The notes below the pieces were generated by a model, which did no database searches, was not told the origin of the DNA, and worked only from the letters and a program-made list of their open reading frames with translations. Below, one piece after another: positions 1-7,502 of a stretch of DNA of 12,691 bases (within the stretch, counting starts at the first letter, position 1; each line of letters opens with the position of its first letter). Source of the DNA: CAZEPJ01 sp964514105 (lineage in GTDB: Bacteria; Desulfobacterota; Desulfocorpusculales; Desulfocorpusculum); assembly GCA_964514105.1 (NCBI GenBank), contig CAZEPJ010000094.1, forward strand, positions 1 to 12,691, in the 5' to 3' direction. Both the position numbers and the translations under genes were made by a program.

Positions 1-55
1 GACGGCCGACGGCCGCGCCAAGAACCGCCGCGTCGAACTCAAGATCATCAAGTAG
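1..55 (+). CDS. C-terminal end of an OmpA-family protein (partial)
   Basis: Reading from base 2, the frame gives TADGRAKNRRVELKIIK followed by TAG. The run GRAKNRRVEL is the classic end of the OmpA/MotB peptidoglycan-binding domain, in which the NRRVE arginines lie in the meso-diaminopimelate-binding region. The protein would therefore be an envelope protein, either an outer-membrane beta-barrel or a Pal/OmpA-type lipoprotein, anchored to peptidoglycan by this domain. Only 17 residues are inside the window, so the N-terminal architecture and the subfamily cannot be told. A probable intrinsic terminator lies about 40 bases downstream, so this gene is likely the last of its transcript. Confidence 0.75.
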   Translation, partial: TADGRAKNRRVELKIIK

Positions 56-95
56 GGTAGCTTTCGACGCCGGGACGCCGTCTCCCTGGTTCTTC

Positions 96-165
96 AACCT
101 GCCCGCAGGAGGGCCCCCCGCAACGCGCCGGGAGGGGTCGCTCCGGGGCAGGTTTTCTTTTTCTT
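96..165 (+). terminator. Probable rho-independent terminator after the OmpA-like gene
   Basis: AACCTGCCC (96-104) is perfectly complementary to GGGCAGGTT (146-154). The 41 enclosed bases can extend the structure, because CCCCCCG at 114-120 faces CGGGAGGGG at 129-137. A T-rich run broken by a single C follows at once (153-165). The T-tract lies on the + side only, so the element serves the + strand gene that ends at 55. The outer loop is larger than in a simple terminator, so the exact fold is inferred. Confidence 0.7.
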
Positions 166-175
166 GGGATGGCGG

Positions 176-982
176 TCAGCCAGCTGCCTGGGCTTCTTCC
201 CAGAGGCGCAGGAACTTCTCCCGGCTGATCCTGAGGTAGTCACGGTCCGGGGAGAACACCTCCAAGGTGATCCACGGGGTCTCGGCAAGCCGCCTCAGTT
301 CCACCAGCACCGCCTCGATGCGCACGGTTCCGGTCCCGAGCGGGAGATGGTCGTCCCGCCGGCCCCAGTTGTCGCTCAGATGAAGGTGGCGGATGCGGTC
401 CGGGTATCGCCTGAGGAACGCGCACGCGCAGTCGCTCCCCCCGCGGATGTGCGCGTGGCCGATGTCCAGGGTGATTCCCAATTGGGGGAAGGCCGACAAG
501 ACAGGGGCAAACTCATCCGCGGTGGTGAGCCACCCTCCCGGCGAAAACATGTTTTCCAGGCACGTGTCCAGCCTCAGCGTCGCCGACCGGTTCACCAGCT
601 CCCCAAGGCACGCCATGGCCAGCTGCCGGCTCATCTCCCGAACCTTGGGGCCGAGGCCCACGAAGAAGCTGGGATGGAGCACCGCACGGCGGGCCCCGAG
701 CTCCGCCGCCACTTCCATGCCCAAGAGCGTCTCCTCCACGGAGGCCGCCCGGATCCTGGGCGAGAGGTCCGCCGTGGACAGGAAGGTGGGTAGGTGACAG
801 ACCAGGCCCAGGCCACTGTCGCCCAACGCACGCACCAGGGATGTCCGGTCCTTCCTCAGTTCGTCCACATAGGCCCCGGGCGGATCCATGGCCAGCTCCA
901 GGAAGTCGAAGCCCAGCGATGCAATGATCCGGATCTCCTCGGCCAGGGGTTTCAGGGGGGAATTCATGGCACCGAATCGCAT
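176..982 (-). CDS. Sugar phosphate isomerase/epimerase-like TIM-barrel protein
   Basis: A 268-residue protein of the xylose-isomerase-like TIM-barrel superfamily (AP endonuclease 2 family). Candidate metal and active-site residues sit where the family has them: H63 (VCHLP), H103 (LHPSF), E143 (CLEN), D173 and H176 (LDIGHAHI), H201 and D204 (HLHLSD), H212 and E241 (LEVFS). Members isomerise or epimerise sugars, inositols or hydroxypyruvate, or cut abasic DNA; the substrate cannot be named here. Endonuclease IV is less likely because the protein is short and lacks recognisable EndoIV signature motifs. The start at 982 is preferred because AGAGG lies about 8 bases upstream, while an in-frame ATG at 1018 has no ribosome-binding site. 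It is the last gene of the def operon, 121 bases after rsmB, and is probably cytosolic. Confidence 0.8.
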   Translation of the reverse strand: MRFGAMNSPLKPLAEEIRIIASLGFDFLELAMDPPGAYVDELRKDRTSLVRALGDSGLGLVCHLPTFLSTADLSPRIRAASVEETLLGMEVAAELGARRAVLHPSFFVGLGPKVREMSRQLAMACLGELVNRSATLRLDTCLENMFSPGGWLTTADEFAPVLSAFPQLGITLDIGHAHIRGGSDCACAFLRRYPDRIRHLHLSDNWGRRDDHLPLGTGTVRIEAVLVELRRLAETPWITLEVFSPDRDYLRISREKFLRLWEEAQAAG

Positions 983-1103
983 CTCCACACCTCTCATTGC
1001 CCTTGGTCGGCCCGCCATGAAGGGCCTGGATGGTCGCTCGGCCGAGGCGGTGTCTCACCCGGATGAACCTGCATCTCGCCGGGGACGGCACCCGCCCTGG
1101 GGG

Positions 1104-2477
1104 TCACCTCACCCGCTCCAGGCGGAAGGCCGTGAAGCCGTCCATGTCGTGCCGGTGGGGGAAGGTGCGCAGGAGGCCGTCCGGGCCGAGCAGGTCCCGG
1201 GCGGGCGGGGGGAGGCCGTCGGGTGCGGCTAGAAGCCGGATCCCCGGGACCTCTCGCAGGACGGCCTCCAGGACCCCTTCGGTCTCCTCCGGCGTGTGGG
1301 TGCAGACGCTGTACAGGAGGGTCCCGCCGGGCCGAAGCTCGGGGATCAACGCCCTGAGCAGGGCGCGCTGGATGCCCGCCAGGCGCCCCGGGTCTCGGTC
1401 ATCGCGCCTCCACTTGGCGTCAGGGTGGCGCCGCAGCACCCCCAGCCCGCTGCAGGGGGCGTCCAGCAGGATGCGGTCCCACGGGCCCCGGGGCACGGCC
1501 CGGGGATCCGTCAGATCGGCCTGCACCGTCTCCACGCCCACCACACCCAGCCGGCTGCACGCCCGCCGCACGAGCCCGAGGCGCGCCCCGTGGGAGTCCA
1601 CCGCCACGATCCGTCCCCTTCCTTCCATGAGCTGGGCCAGGTGGGTCGCCTTCCCCCCCGGGGCCGCGCACGCGTCCAGGATCCTCTCCCCGGGACGCGG
1701 CCACAGCCAGTGGGCCATGAGCTGGGAGGCCTCGTCCTGGACGTGGAAATCCCCCTGCACGAAGGACTCGAGGGAGGCCAAGGGCCCGGGGAGGCGCACG
1801 ACCTTCAGGGCCTCGGGGCTGAAGGGGGCCGCCTGGGTATGGACCCCTTGCCTCCTCAAGACCTCCGAGAGCTCCTCGCGGCTGATCCGCAAGGTGTTGG
1901 TGCGAAGGGTAACGGGGGGGATGCGGTTGTTGGCCCGGCACAGGGCCCACGCCTCGGCCTCGCCCCACTGGCGGATCCACTGTTCGGCCATCCACGGCGG
2001 ATGGGACGTCTCCTGTGCCAGGCGATCGGCCGGGGCAAGGGACGGGTCAACGCCCAGTAGTTCCCGCCCCTTGCGCTGGACGGCCCGCAAGACCGCATTG
2101 ACAAACCCGGCGGCATGGCCGTACCCGAGGGCCTTGGCCAGCTCCACGGTTTCGTTCACGGCCGCCGACGGTGGGACGCGATCCAAGTACAGGAGCTGGT
2201 ACGCCCCCAGCCGCAGGGCGATGAGGAGCCGCGCCGGGATGCGCGACAGGGGCCGCTCGGCCGTGCGGGCCAGGGCCCGATCCAGACACCCCTGCCAGCG
2301 CAGGGTGCCCATGACCAGCTCATGGACCAGGCCTCGGTCCGGCTCCCTGAGCTCGCCGGGGCGCGCCAGCAGGTCGGCCAGGGCGAGGTCCGCGAACGCC
2401 CCGCCCCGTTGGGTGCGCCACAGCACGTCCCAGGCCGCGCGCCGAGCCCCGCCGTGCCTTTCCCTGGAGCCGGCCAT
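1104..2477 (-). CDS. rsmB: 16S rRNA (cytosine-967-C5)-methyltransferase RsmB
   Basis: A 457-residue RsmB/Sun/Fmu protein, which methylates C967 of 16S rRNA with S-adenosylmethionine. Residues 10-135 form the NusB-like RNA-binding domain (SAAVNETVELAKALG is typical). The methyltransferase domain follows: motif I DACAAPGGK (268-276), acidic D295 and D322, and motif IV LLDAPCSGLG (338-347) with C342. Motif VI is YSVCT (389-393) with C392, which by family homology is the nucleophile, while C342 helps release the product. Motif VI continues PEETE rather than the PEENE seen in E. coli. The usual length is about 430-450 residues. GAGG lies about 6 bases before the ATG, and the gene begins 19 bases after htpX ends, so the two are co-transcribed. 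Confidence 0.95.
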   Translation of the reverse strand: MAGSRERHGGARRAAWDVLWRTQRGGAFADLALADLLARPGELREPDRGLVHELVMGTLRWQGCLDRALARTAERPLSRIPARLLIALRLGAYQLLYLDRVPPSAAVNETVELAKALGYGHAAGFVNAVLRAVQRKGRELLGVDPSLAPADRLAQETSHPPWMAEQWIRQWGEAEAWALCRANNRIPPVTLRTNTLRISREELSEVLRRQGVHTQAAPFSPEALKVVRLPGPLASLESFVQGDFHVQDEASQLMAHWLWPRPGERILDACAAPGGKATHLAQLMEGRGRIVAVDSHGARLGLVRRACSRLGVVGVETVQADLTDPRAVPRGPWDRILLDAPCSGLGVLRRHPDAKWRRDDRDPGRLAGIQRALLRALIPELRPGGTLLYSVCTHTPEETEGVLEAVLREVPGIRLLAAPDGLPPPARDLLGPDGLLRTFPHRHDMDGFTAFRLERVR

Positions 2478-2496
2478 GGCCGCCTCGGCCGCGCCG

Positions 2497-3348
2497 TCAG
2501 CTTCTGGCCATGCTGAGCAGCCGCGCGATGCGCTTCTCCATGGGGGGATGGGTGCTGAACAGGCTCAGGACCCCGCCTCCCCGCAACGGGTTGACGATGA
2601 ACATGTGGGCCGTGGCCGGGTTGGCGTCCATGGGGGCCCGGTCCACGCCGCGCTCCAGCTTCTCCAGGGCCCGGGCCAGGAATCTCGGGTCCCCGGCGAG
2701 ACGGGCCCCTCCCTCATCGGCCAAGAATTCCCGGGAGCGGGAGATGGCCATCTGGATGAGGACCGCCGCCAGGGACGCCACCATGGAGAAGACGATGGCC
2801 ACCAGGATATTCCCCCCGCCGCTCCCCTCCTCGTTGTCGCGCCCGCCTCCGAAAATGGCCCCCCACTTGGCCATGGAGGCCAGCATGCTGATGGCCCCCG
2901 CAAAGGTGGCGGCGATGGTCCCGATGAGGATATCCCGATGGGCGATGTGGCTCAGCTCGTGGCCGATGACGCCCATGAGTTCATCGCGGTTGAGGATGCG
3001 CATGATCCCGGTGGTCACGGCCACGGCCCCATGCTCGGGGTTTCGCCCCGTCGCGAAGGCGTTGGGGGTGTCGCTGTCGATGAGGTAGACCCGGGGCATG
3101 GGGAGCCCGGCCCTTCGGGCCAGCTCGCGGACCATCCCGTGCAGCTCGGGCGCCTCCGCCTGGGTCACTTCCTGGGCCCCATACATGGACAGGACCACCC
3201 GGTCGCTGAACCAGTACGCGCCGAAGTTCATGGCCGCGGCTACCACAAAGGCGAAGATGGCCCCGTTTTGCCCCCCCACGGCCTGGCCCACCAGGACCAG
3301 GAGGATGGTCAGGGCCGCCATCAGGACGAACGTTCTCATGGTGTTCAT
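2497..3348 (-). CDS. htpX: HtpX-family membrane zinc metalloprotease
   Basis: A 283-residue inner-membrane M48 metallopeptidase. The zinc motif is HELSH at 130-134 (H130, E131, H134) and the third ligand is E207 in REFLAD. Hydrophobic segments lie near residues 5-24, 29-48, 141-160 and 181-200, the HtpX topology with its active site on the cytosolic face. A Gly/Glu-rich stretch at 167-179 separates the last two. HtpX cleaves misfolded membrane proteins alongside FtsH. Two ATGs compete, at 3348 and 3339; the first is chosen because GGAGGAGG ends 9 bases before it. The gene sits between fmt and rsmB, genes that are adjacent in E. coli, and is preceded by a 95-base purine-rich gap with no clear promoter. 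Confidence 0.93.
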   Translation of the reverse strand: MNTMRTFVLMAALTILLVLVGQAVGGQNGAIFAFVVAAAMNFGAYWFSDRVVLSMYGAQEVTQAEAPELHGMVRELARRAGLPMPRVYLIDSDTPNAFATGRNPEHGAVAVTTGIMRILNRDELMGVIGHELSHIAHRDILIGTIAATFAGAISMLASMAKWGAIFGGGRDNEEGSGGGNILVAIVFSMVASLAAVLIQMAISRSREFLADEGGARLAGDPRFLARALEKLERGVDRAPMDANPATAHMFIVNPLRGGGVLSLFSTHPPMEKRIARLLSMARS

Positions 3349-3443
3349 TCTCGGATGCCTCCTCCAATCCCTTCCTTAATCAATCTCTCTCCCCTGCCTC
3401 GCCCCCGCCCCCGATCCCCATGGGCCCGTTCCTCAGCCTCCGC

Positions 3444-4394
3444 CTAGGCCTCAGCCTCAATGCCCAGCCTCTCCCCGCGGATCCCGCCATGCCCCCTGAC
3501 GAAGGCCGCCGCGGACATGCAGGGGCGGCTCTCCAACTGCAGCTCCAGCACCTCCAAGACCCCCCCCCCGGTCCCGACCCAGAGGGTCTCGTGATCCGCT
3601 CGGATCACCTCGCCCGGGGCCCCCGGGGACTCCCAGGGGCGGACCCTGGCCGCCAGGATCTTCAGGCCCCGGCCCCGCCACACGGTATGGGCAGAGGGCC
3701 ACGGAAGCAGCGCCCGCACCATGCGGGCGATGCGCTGGGCCGTGTCCGCCCATCGGATGGCACCATCGGCCTTTCGCAGCCTGGGGGCGAAGGTCGCCTC
3801 GGCCTCCAGCTGTGGAACGGGCCGCGTCGTGCCCGTCGCCAGCGCGTCCAGCACCTCCGGCAGGAGTCCCGCCCCGAGATCCGCCAGCCGCCGGCTCAGG
3901 GAGACGGCATCCTCCTCCTCGCCGATGGACAGCTCCCGGGCGGCCAGGATGTCCCCGGCGTCCATGCGCGCCACCAAGCGGATCACCGACACCCCCGTGG
4001 TCTGCTCGCCGTTGAGCAGGGCCCACTGGATAGGCGCCGCTCCCCGGTACTTGGGCAGGAGCGATGCATGGACGTTGATGCACCCCAGCTCCGGAAGCCC
4101 CAGGACGGAGGGGGGCAGGAGCTGCCCGAAGGCCACCACCACGGCCGCATGGGGGCGCAAGGCCTCCATCTCGGCCACGAACGCCCCATCGTCCATCCGC
4201 AGCGGCTCCAGCACCCGGACCCCCGCCTGCCGGGCCGCCTGTTTCACCGGCGAGGCCGCGGATCGAAGCCCCCGCCCCACGGGACGATCGGGCTGAGACA
4301 CCACGGCCACGACCTGGTGTGGCCCCCCCAGCAGCGCCTCCAGGGAGGGGACCGCGAATGGCGGAGTCCCCATGAAGACGACCCGGAGGCTCAT
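3444..4394 (-). CDS. fmt: Methionyl-tRNA formyltransferase
   Basis: A 316-residue enzyme that transfers a formyl group from 10-formyltetrahydrofolate to Met-tRNA(fMet) for translation initiation. The N-terminal formyltransferase fold begins VVFMGTPPFAVPSLEAL. The catalytic triad is visible as N107 and H109 (INVHASLLPKYRGAAPIQ) and D145 (RMDAGDI), within a residue of the E. coli positions. The C-terminal OB-like tRNA-binding domain covers about residues 205-305. The frame stays open upstream to 4625, but that part only overlaps def. The start at 4394 gives the conserved N-terminus and overlaps the def stop in ATGA, implying translational coupling. The length is normal for the family. Confidence 0.97.
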   Translation of the reverse strand: MSLRVVFMGTPPFAVPSLEALLGGPHQVVAVVSQPDRPVGRGLRSAASPVKQAARQAGVRVLEPLRMDDGAFVAEMEALRPHAAVVVAFGQLLPPSVLGLPELGCINVHASLLPKYRGAAPIQWALLNGEQTTGVSVIRLVARMDAGDILAARELSIGEEEDAVSLSRRLADLGAGLLPEVLDALATGTTRPVPQLEAEATFAPRLRKADGAIRWADTAQRIARMVRALLPWPSAHTVWRGRGLKILAARVRPWESPGAPGEVIRADHETLWVGTGGGVLEVLELQLESRPCMSAAAFVRGHGGIRGERLGIEAEA

Positions 4395-4900
4395 CCCTCG
4401 GCCTGCGGCGCCCGGAGCCGCTTCTTCCTGTACATCTCTCGTTTGAGCAGGCTCAACCGATCGACGATGAGCCTCCCGTCGAGGTGGTCCATCTCGTGCT
4501 GCAGCGCGATGGCCAGGAGCCCCTGGGCGTCGAACTCCACCCGCTTTCCTGACGGGTCCAATCCCCCGACGCGCACCCGTTCGCTGCGCACGGTCTCCAC
4601 CACGAGATCGGGAACGCTCAGGCACCCCTCCTCCCAGACCACCTCCCCCTCGGCCCGAAGGATCTCGGGGTTCACCAGGGCGATGAGCTCCGAGCCCTCC
4701 TCGTGGGTGGAGACATCCACCACGATGACCCGCAGGGGCCTGCCGATCTGGGGCGCGGCCAGCCCCACCCCGGGGGCAGCGTACATGGTCTCCGCCATGT
4801 CGTCCACCAGGGACCGGATCTCCCGTTCCTCGGCACGAGCCTCCAGGGCCACCTTCTTGAGAACCGGAGCCGGATAGGTCAAGATGGGGAGAACGCTCAT
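4391..4900 (-). CDS. def: Peptide deformylase
   Basis: A 169-residue metallo-hydrolase that removes the formyl group from the N-terminal methionine of new proteins. All three family motifs are present: GVGLAAPQ (44-51), EGCLS (91-95) and QHEMDH (134-139). The metal ligands are C93, H135 and H139, and the catalytic residue is E136. The open frame extends to an ATG at 5029, but that would put the promoter inside the gene. The ATG at 4900 gives the conserved MSVLPILTYP N-terminus and is preceded by GGGAGGG about 4 bases away. It is the first gene of the operon, about 28 bases downstream of the predicted transcription start, and overlaps fmt by 4 bases. The basic C-terminal tail (KREMYRKKRLR) resembles the long C-terminal helix of type I enzymes. 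Confidence 0.97.
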   Translation of the reverse strand: MSVLPILTYPAPVLKKVALEARAEEREIRSLVDDMAETMYAAPGVGLAAPQIGRPLRVIVVDVSTHEEGSELIALVNPEILRAEGEVVWEEGCLSVPDLVVETVRSERVRVGGLDPSGKRVEFDAQGLLAIALQHEMDHLDGRLIVDRLSLLKREMYRKKRLRAPQAEG

Positions 4901-4910
4901 GGGCCCTCCC

Positions 4911-4939
4911 TTGCCATTCGAATGCGTTGATAGTATTAT
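4911..4939 (+). promoter_or_regulatory. Probable sigma70-type promoter for rpe and the TPR gene
   Basis: TTGCCA (4911-4916) and TATTAT (4934-4939) are 17 bases apart, each matching the consensus at 5 of 6 positions. The predicted start is near 4946, giving a leader of about 53 bases to rpe. The -10 shares five base pairs with the -10 of the def promoter on the other strand, and the two predicted starts are about 18 bases apart. Confidence 0.6.
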
Positions 4940-4963
4940 AGATTTCCGATCAGCGGATGTCAA
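4935..4963 (-). promoter_or_regulatory. Consensus sigma70-type promoter for the def-fmt-htpX-rsmB operon
   Basis: On the minus strand, TTGACA (4963-4958) and TATAAT (4940-4935) are separated by exactly 17 bases, a perfect match to the housekeeping consensus in an otherwise very GC-rich region. The predicted start is near 4928, leaving a leader of about 28 bases with the def ribosome-binding site. The -10 overlaps that of a promoter facing the other way. Confidence 0.88.
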
Positions 4964-4998
4964 GGAAGCCGTGGAGGACGGCAAGGGGGATCCCGCAT

Positions 4999-5724
4999 AT
5001 GCCAAGACACACCCAGGGGAAGATCGCACCGTCCATCCTGTCCATCGATTTCGGCCGACTGGAGGAGGAGCTTGCGCGCCTGGAGGCGGCAGGCGCGGAT
5101 TGGATCCATGTGGATGTCATGGACGGCCATTTCGTGCCCAATCTCACCATCGGACCCCAGATCGTCGGTGCCATCCGAAAGCGCACCTCGCTGCCCCTGG
5201 ACACCCATCTGATGGTGGGGGACCCGGATCGGTTCCTGGAGGCGTTCGTGAGGGCGGGATGCGACTTCCTGACGGTGCACGTGGAGGCGTGCGCCCATCT
5301 GCACCGGACCGTGCACGCCATTCGAGCCCTGGGGGCGCGGCCGGGGGTGGTCCTCAATCCGGCCACGCCGCTCACCGTCCTGGAGCACATCGTGGCGGAC
5401 GTGGACCTGGTCCTGCTCATGAGCGTGAACCCCGGCTTCGGCGGACAGGCCTTCATCCCCGCAGTGCTCCCCAAGGTCGCGGCCCTGAGGCGGCGGCTGG
5501 ACGACCTGGGGCTCTCGGCTGAGCTGGAGGTGGACGGCGGCATCACGGTGGGGAACATCGGGGAGGTCGCCCGGGCGGGCGCCACCGTCTTTGTGTCGGG
5601 GTCGGGCATCGTGGATACCCCCGACTACGGCCTGACCATTGCGCGGATGCGGGAGGAGGTTCGGGAGGCCGGACGTCTCGGAGGTCTTGATGAAGAAGGA
5701 AATCTATCCGCCCCTGGGACATGA
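4999..5724 (+). CDS. rpe: Ribulose-phosphate 3-epimerase
   Basis: A 241-residue TIM-barrel enzyme interconverting D-ribulose 5-phosphate and D-xylulose 5-phosphate in the pentose phosphate pathway. Hallmarks in order: IAPSILSIDF (9-18), HVDVMDGHFVPNLT (37-50) with metal ligands H37 and D39, DTHLMV with H70, MSVNPGFGGQ (141-150) and EVDGGI (177-182) with catalytic D179. The final glycines and serines (FVSGSGI) form the phosphate site. An in-frame ATG at 4957 would overlap the -35 of the def promoter; the ATG at 4999 follows AAGGGGGA and gives the usual N-terminus. About 15-20 residues extend past the usual end, and this tail overlaps the next gene by 35 bases, so the two are probably co-translated. 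Confidence 0.96.
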   Translation: MPRHTQGKIAPSILSIDFGRLEEELARLEAAGADWIHVDVMDGHFVPNLTIGPQIVGAIRKRTSLPLDTHLMVGDPDRFLEAFVRAGCDFLTVHVEACAHLHRTVHAIRALGARPGVVLNPATPLTVLEHIVADVDLVLLMSVNPGFGGQAFIPAVLPKVAALRRRLDDLGLSAELEVDGGITVGNIGEVARAGATVFVSGSGIVDTPDYGLTIARMREEVREAGRLGGLDEEGNLSAPGT

Positions 5725-7489
5725 CAAGATCCTCGATGCGCCCCAGGGGCTGGACCCGGACGATCTGGGAGAGCGCCGTCCCCGAGCCGGGGAGCGATCC
5801 AGGAAGCCCTTTCGGCCCGCGGGGCGCCGGGGGCGCAAGATCCTGCGCTGGTCCCTCCCCTTCCTGCTTGGACTCGGTGTCGGTTGGGCGATCTATGCCA
5901 ACGCCCCCTCCCGGGAGCAGCAGCCTGCGGCGCCGCGCCCCCGCTCCAGTCTCTTCGCTTACCCGGTGGCCGGGTTGGGCGTGGAGCGGGCCTCCCGGGG
6001 TGACGCCGGAGAGGGAGACAGGACGGTTCTGCTCATCCCCCCGGGCGAGTCCCTCAAGATCCGCTATGGGCATCAATCGCTTCGCTTCATCGCCGTGGAG
6101 AGGCAGTCATCTCTGTGGGCCTCCCTCATGGCGGCCCTGGTGGCGCCCCCGGCCCTGTACCTCGGGGATCGGCCCCTGGAGCCCGGCCAAGAGCTGACGG
6201 CCCTTCTGGAGCCCGAGCGCGCCCTCTCCTATGGCCTGACCCTGCGCCCGTCACCGGGGCGGCCCCCGGTGGCCTCGTTTCGGCTGGAGCTGGAGATGGA
6301 CGGTGGGGCGTGGCTCGCGCGCGCCCGGGCGCTCAAGGATCCCCAGTCGCAGAAGGCCTGCCTGGAGCAGGCGTTGGAGAACGAGCCCGAGAACATCGAC
6401 GTCTTTCTGGCCCTGGGCAACCTGCTGTGGGAGCAGAAGGACGCCACCGGTGCCGCCCAGCAGTATCAGGAAGTGCTCAAGCGGCGCCCAGACCACGTGG
6501 AGGCCGCCCAGGCCCTGGCCACCATCTACTGGAAGTCCCAGCCCAAGAAGGCGCTGGAGGTGTACGAGGGCCTGGTCAAGAGCGATCCTGCCCGCCGCGT
6601 GGACCACCTCAAGCAGGTGGCGCGCCTTCAGGAGCGGCTGGGGATCTCCTCCGCCGAGACCTATCGCAAGATCCTCTCCATCCACAAGAACGATCCCGAC
6701 GCCGTCAAGGGACTGGACAACCTTTACGCCAAGGAGGTGGGAAGGGCTCAGGAGCTGGAGAAGAGGGGGGACCTGCACAAGGCCATCCAGGAGATGAAGC
6801 AGGCCATGGAGCTCCACCCCACCAAGGAGGGCCGGGCGTACCTGGCCACCCTGTACAACAACCTGGCCTTTTCCCTGGCGCAGAAGGGAAAGCACAACGA
6901 GGCCATCCCGCATTACGAGGCCTCCCTGAAACTGGATGAGAATGCCGTCACCTGTCTCAACCTGGCGGACGCCTACGTCAAGACCAACCAGATCCCCAAC
7001 GCCCTCAAGACCCTGGAGAAGGCCCAGAGCCTCAAGACCAAGGACCCGGATGTGGCCAAGAACCTGCTGCTCCTGTGGGCGGAGCTCCTGATGGCCAAGA
7101 AGGACTTCGCCCAGGCCGCATCCAAGCTGGACGAGCTGAGCCGCCGTTTCCCCAAGGACACCCAGGTGGCCAAGCTGCTGGGCATGGCCCTGTGGCAGAA
7201 GGGCGATCTGCACAAGGCCCTGGAGGTCATCAAGCGCCTGCCGGCCCAGATGGCCTCCCAGCCGGCCAAGGAGCGGGCAGAGGTGTATCGCACCCTGGGA
7301 GACCTCTATCGAAGCCTGGGGGATCAGGAAAAGGACGTCAAGGCCAGGATCGCCCGATACGACGAGGCCCTCAAGGCGTACAAGGAGGGCCTGTCGCTCA
7401 GCAAGGGCGACAAGGAGCTCCAGAAGCGAAGGGACGATCTGGAGAAGGAGCGCACGGCCCTTAGGATCCGGGCGCTTCGGTCGTCCTGA
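5690..7489 (+). CDS. TPR-repeat protein with one N-terminal membrane segment
   Basis: A 599-residue protein. Residues 1-50 are hydrophilic and arginine-rich and should be cytosolic. Residues 51-70 (ILRWSLPFLLGLGVGWAIYA) form a single transmembrane segment, placing the rest outside the inner membrane by the positive-inside rule. Residues 75-110 are Pro/Arg-rich and low in complexity. Residues 110-203 form a small, probably beta-rich domain with IPPGESLKIRYG and PALYLGDRPLEPGQ, which I do not recognise. From about 205 to 580, alpha-helical tetratricopeptide repeats follow (for example the repeats near 223-267 and 374-440), then a charged Lys/Glu helix. TPRs scaffold protein complexes; no enzyme motif is present. 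The start at 5690 has GGAGG 8 bases upstream and overlaps rpe by 35 bases. The TPR part is lysine-rich whereas neighbouring proteins favour arginine. Confidence 0.88.
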   Translation: MKKEIYPPLGHDKILDAPQGLDPDDLGERRPRAGERSRKPFRPAGRRGRKILRWSLPFLLGLGVGWAIYANAPSREQQPAAPRPRSSLFAYPVAGLGVERASRGDAGEGDRTVLLIPPGESLKIRYGHQSLRFIAVERQSSLWASLMAALVAPPALYLGDRPLEPGQELTALLEPERALSYGLTLRPSPGRPPVASFRLELEMDGGAWLARARALKDPQSQKACLEQALENEPENIDVFLALGNLLWEQKDATGAAQQYQEVLKRRPDHVEAAQALATIYWKSQPKKALEVYEGLVKSDPARRVDHLKQVARLQERLGISSAETYRKILSIHKNDPDAVKGLDNLYAKEVGRAQELEKRGDLHKAIQEMKQAMELHPTKEGRAYLATLYNNLAFSLAQKGKHNEAIPHYEASLKLDENAVTCLNLADAYVKTNQIPNALKTLEKAQSLKTKDPDVAKNLLLLWAELLMAKKDFAQAASKLDELSRRFPKDTQVAKLLGMALWQKGDLHKALEVIKRLPAQMASQPAKERAEVYRTLGDLYRSLGDQEKDVKARIARYDEALKAYKEGLSLSKGDKELQKRRDDLEKERTALRIRALRSS

Positions 7490-7502
7490 GCCCGGCGGCG
7501 CT

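Noticed and set aside
1030..3447. An 805-codon open frame on the + strand
   Set aside because: It lies antisense to rsmB and htpX, its translation is low-complexity Arg/Ser/Pro-rich, and both minus-strand genes have clear family motifs. Long antisense frames are expected in DNA this GC-rich.
4395..4625. N-terminal extension of fmt
   Set aside because: The extension is Arg/Gly/Ala-rich, lies within def in another frame, and precedes the conserved MSLRVVFMGTP start.
3420..4877. A 485-codon open frame on the + strand
   Set aside because: It is antisense to fmt and def, which carry complete catalytic motifs; the translation shows no domain.
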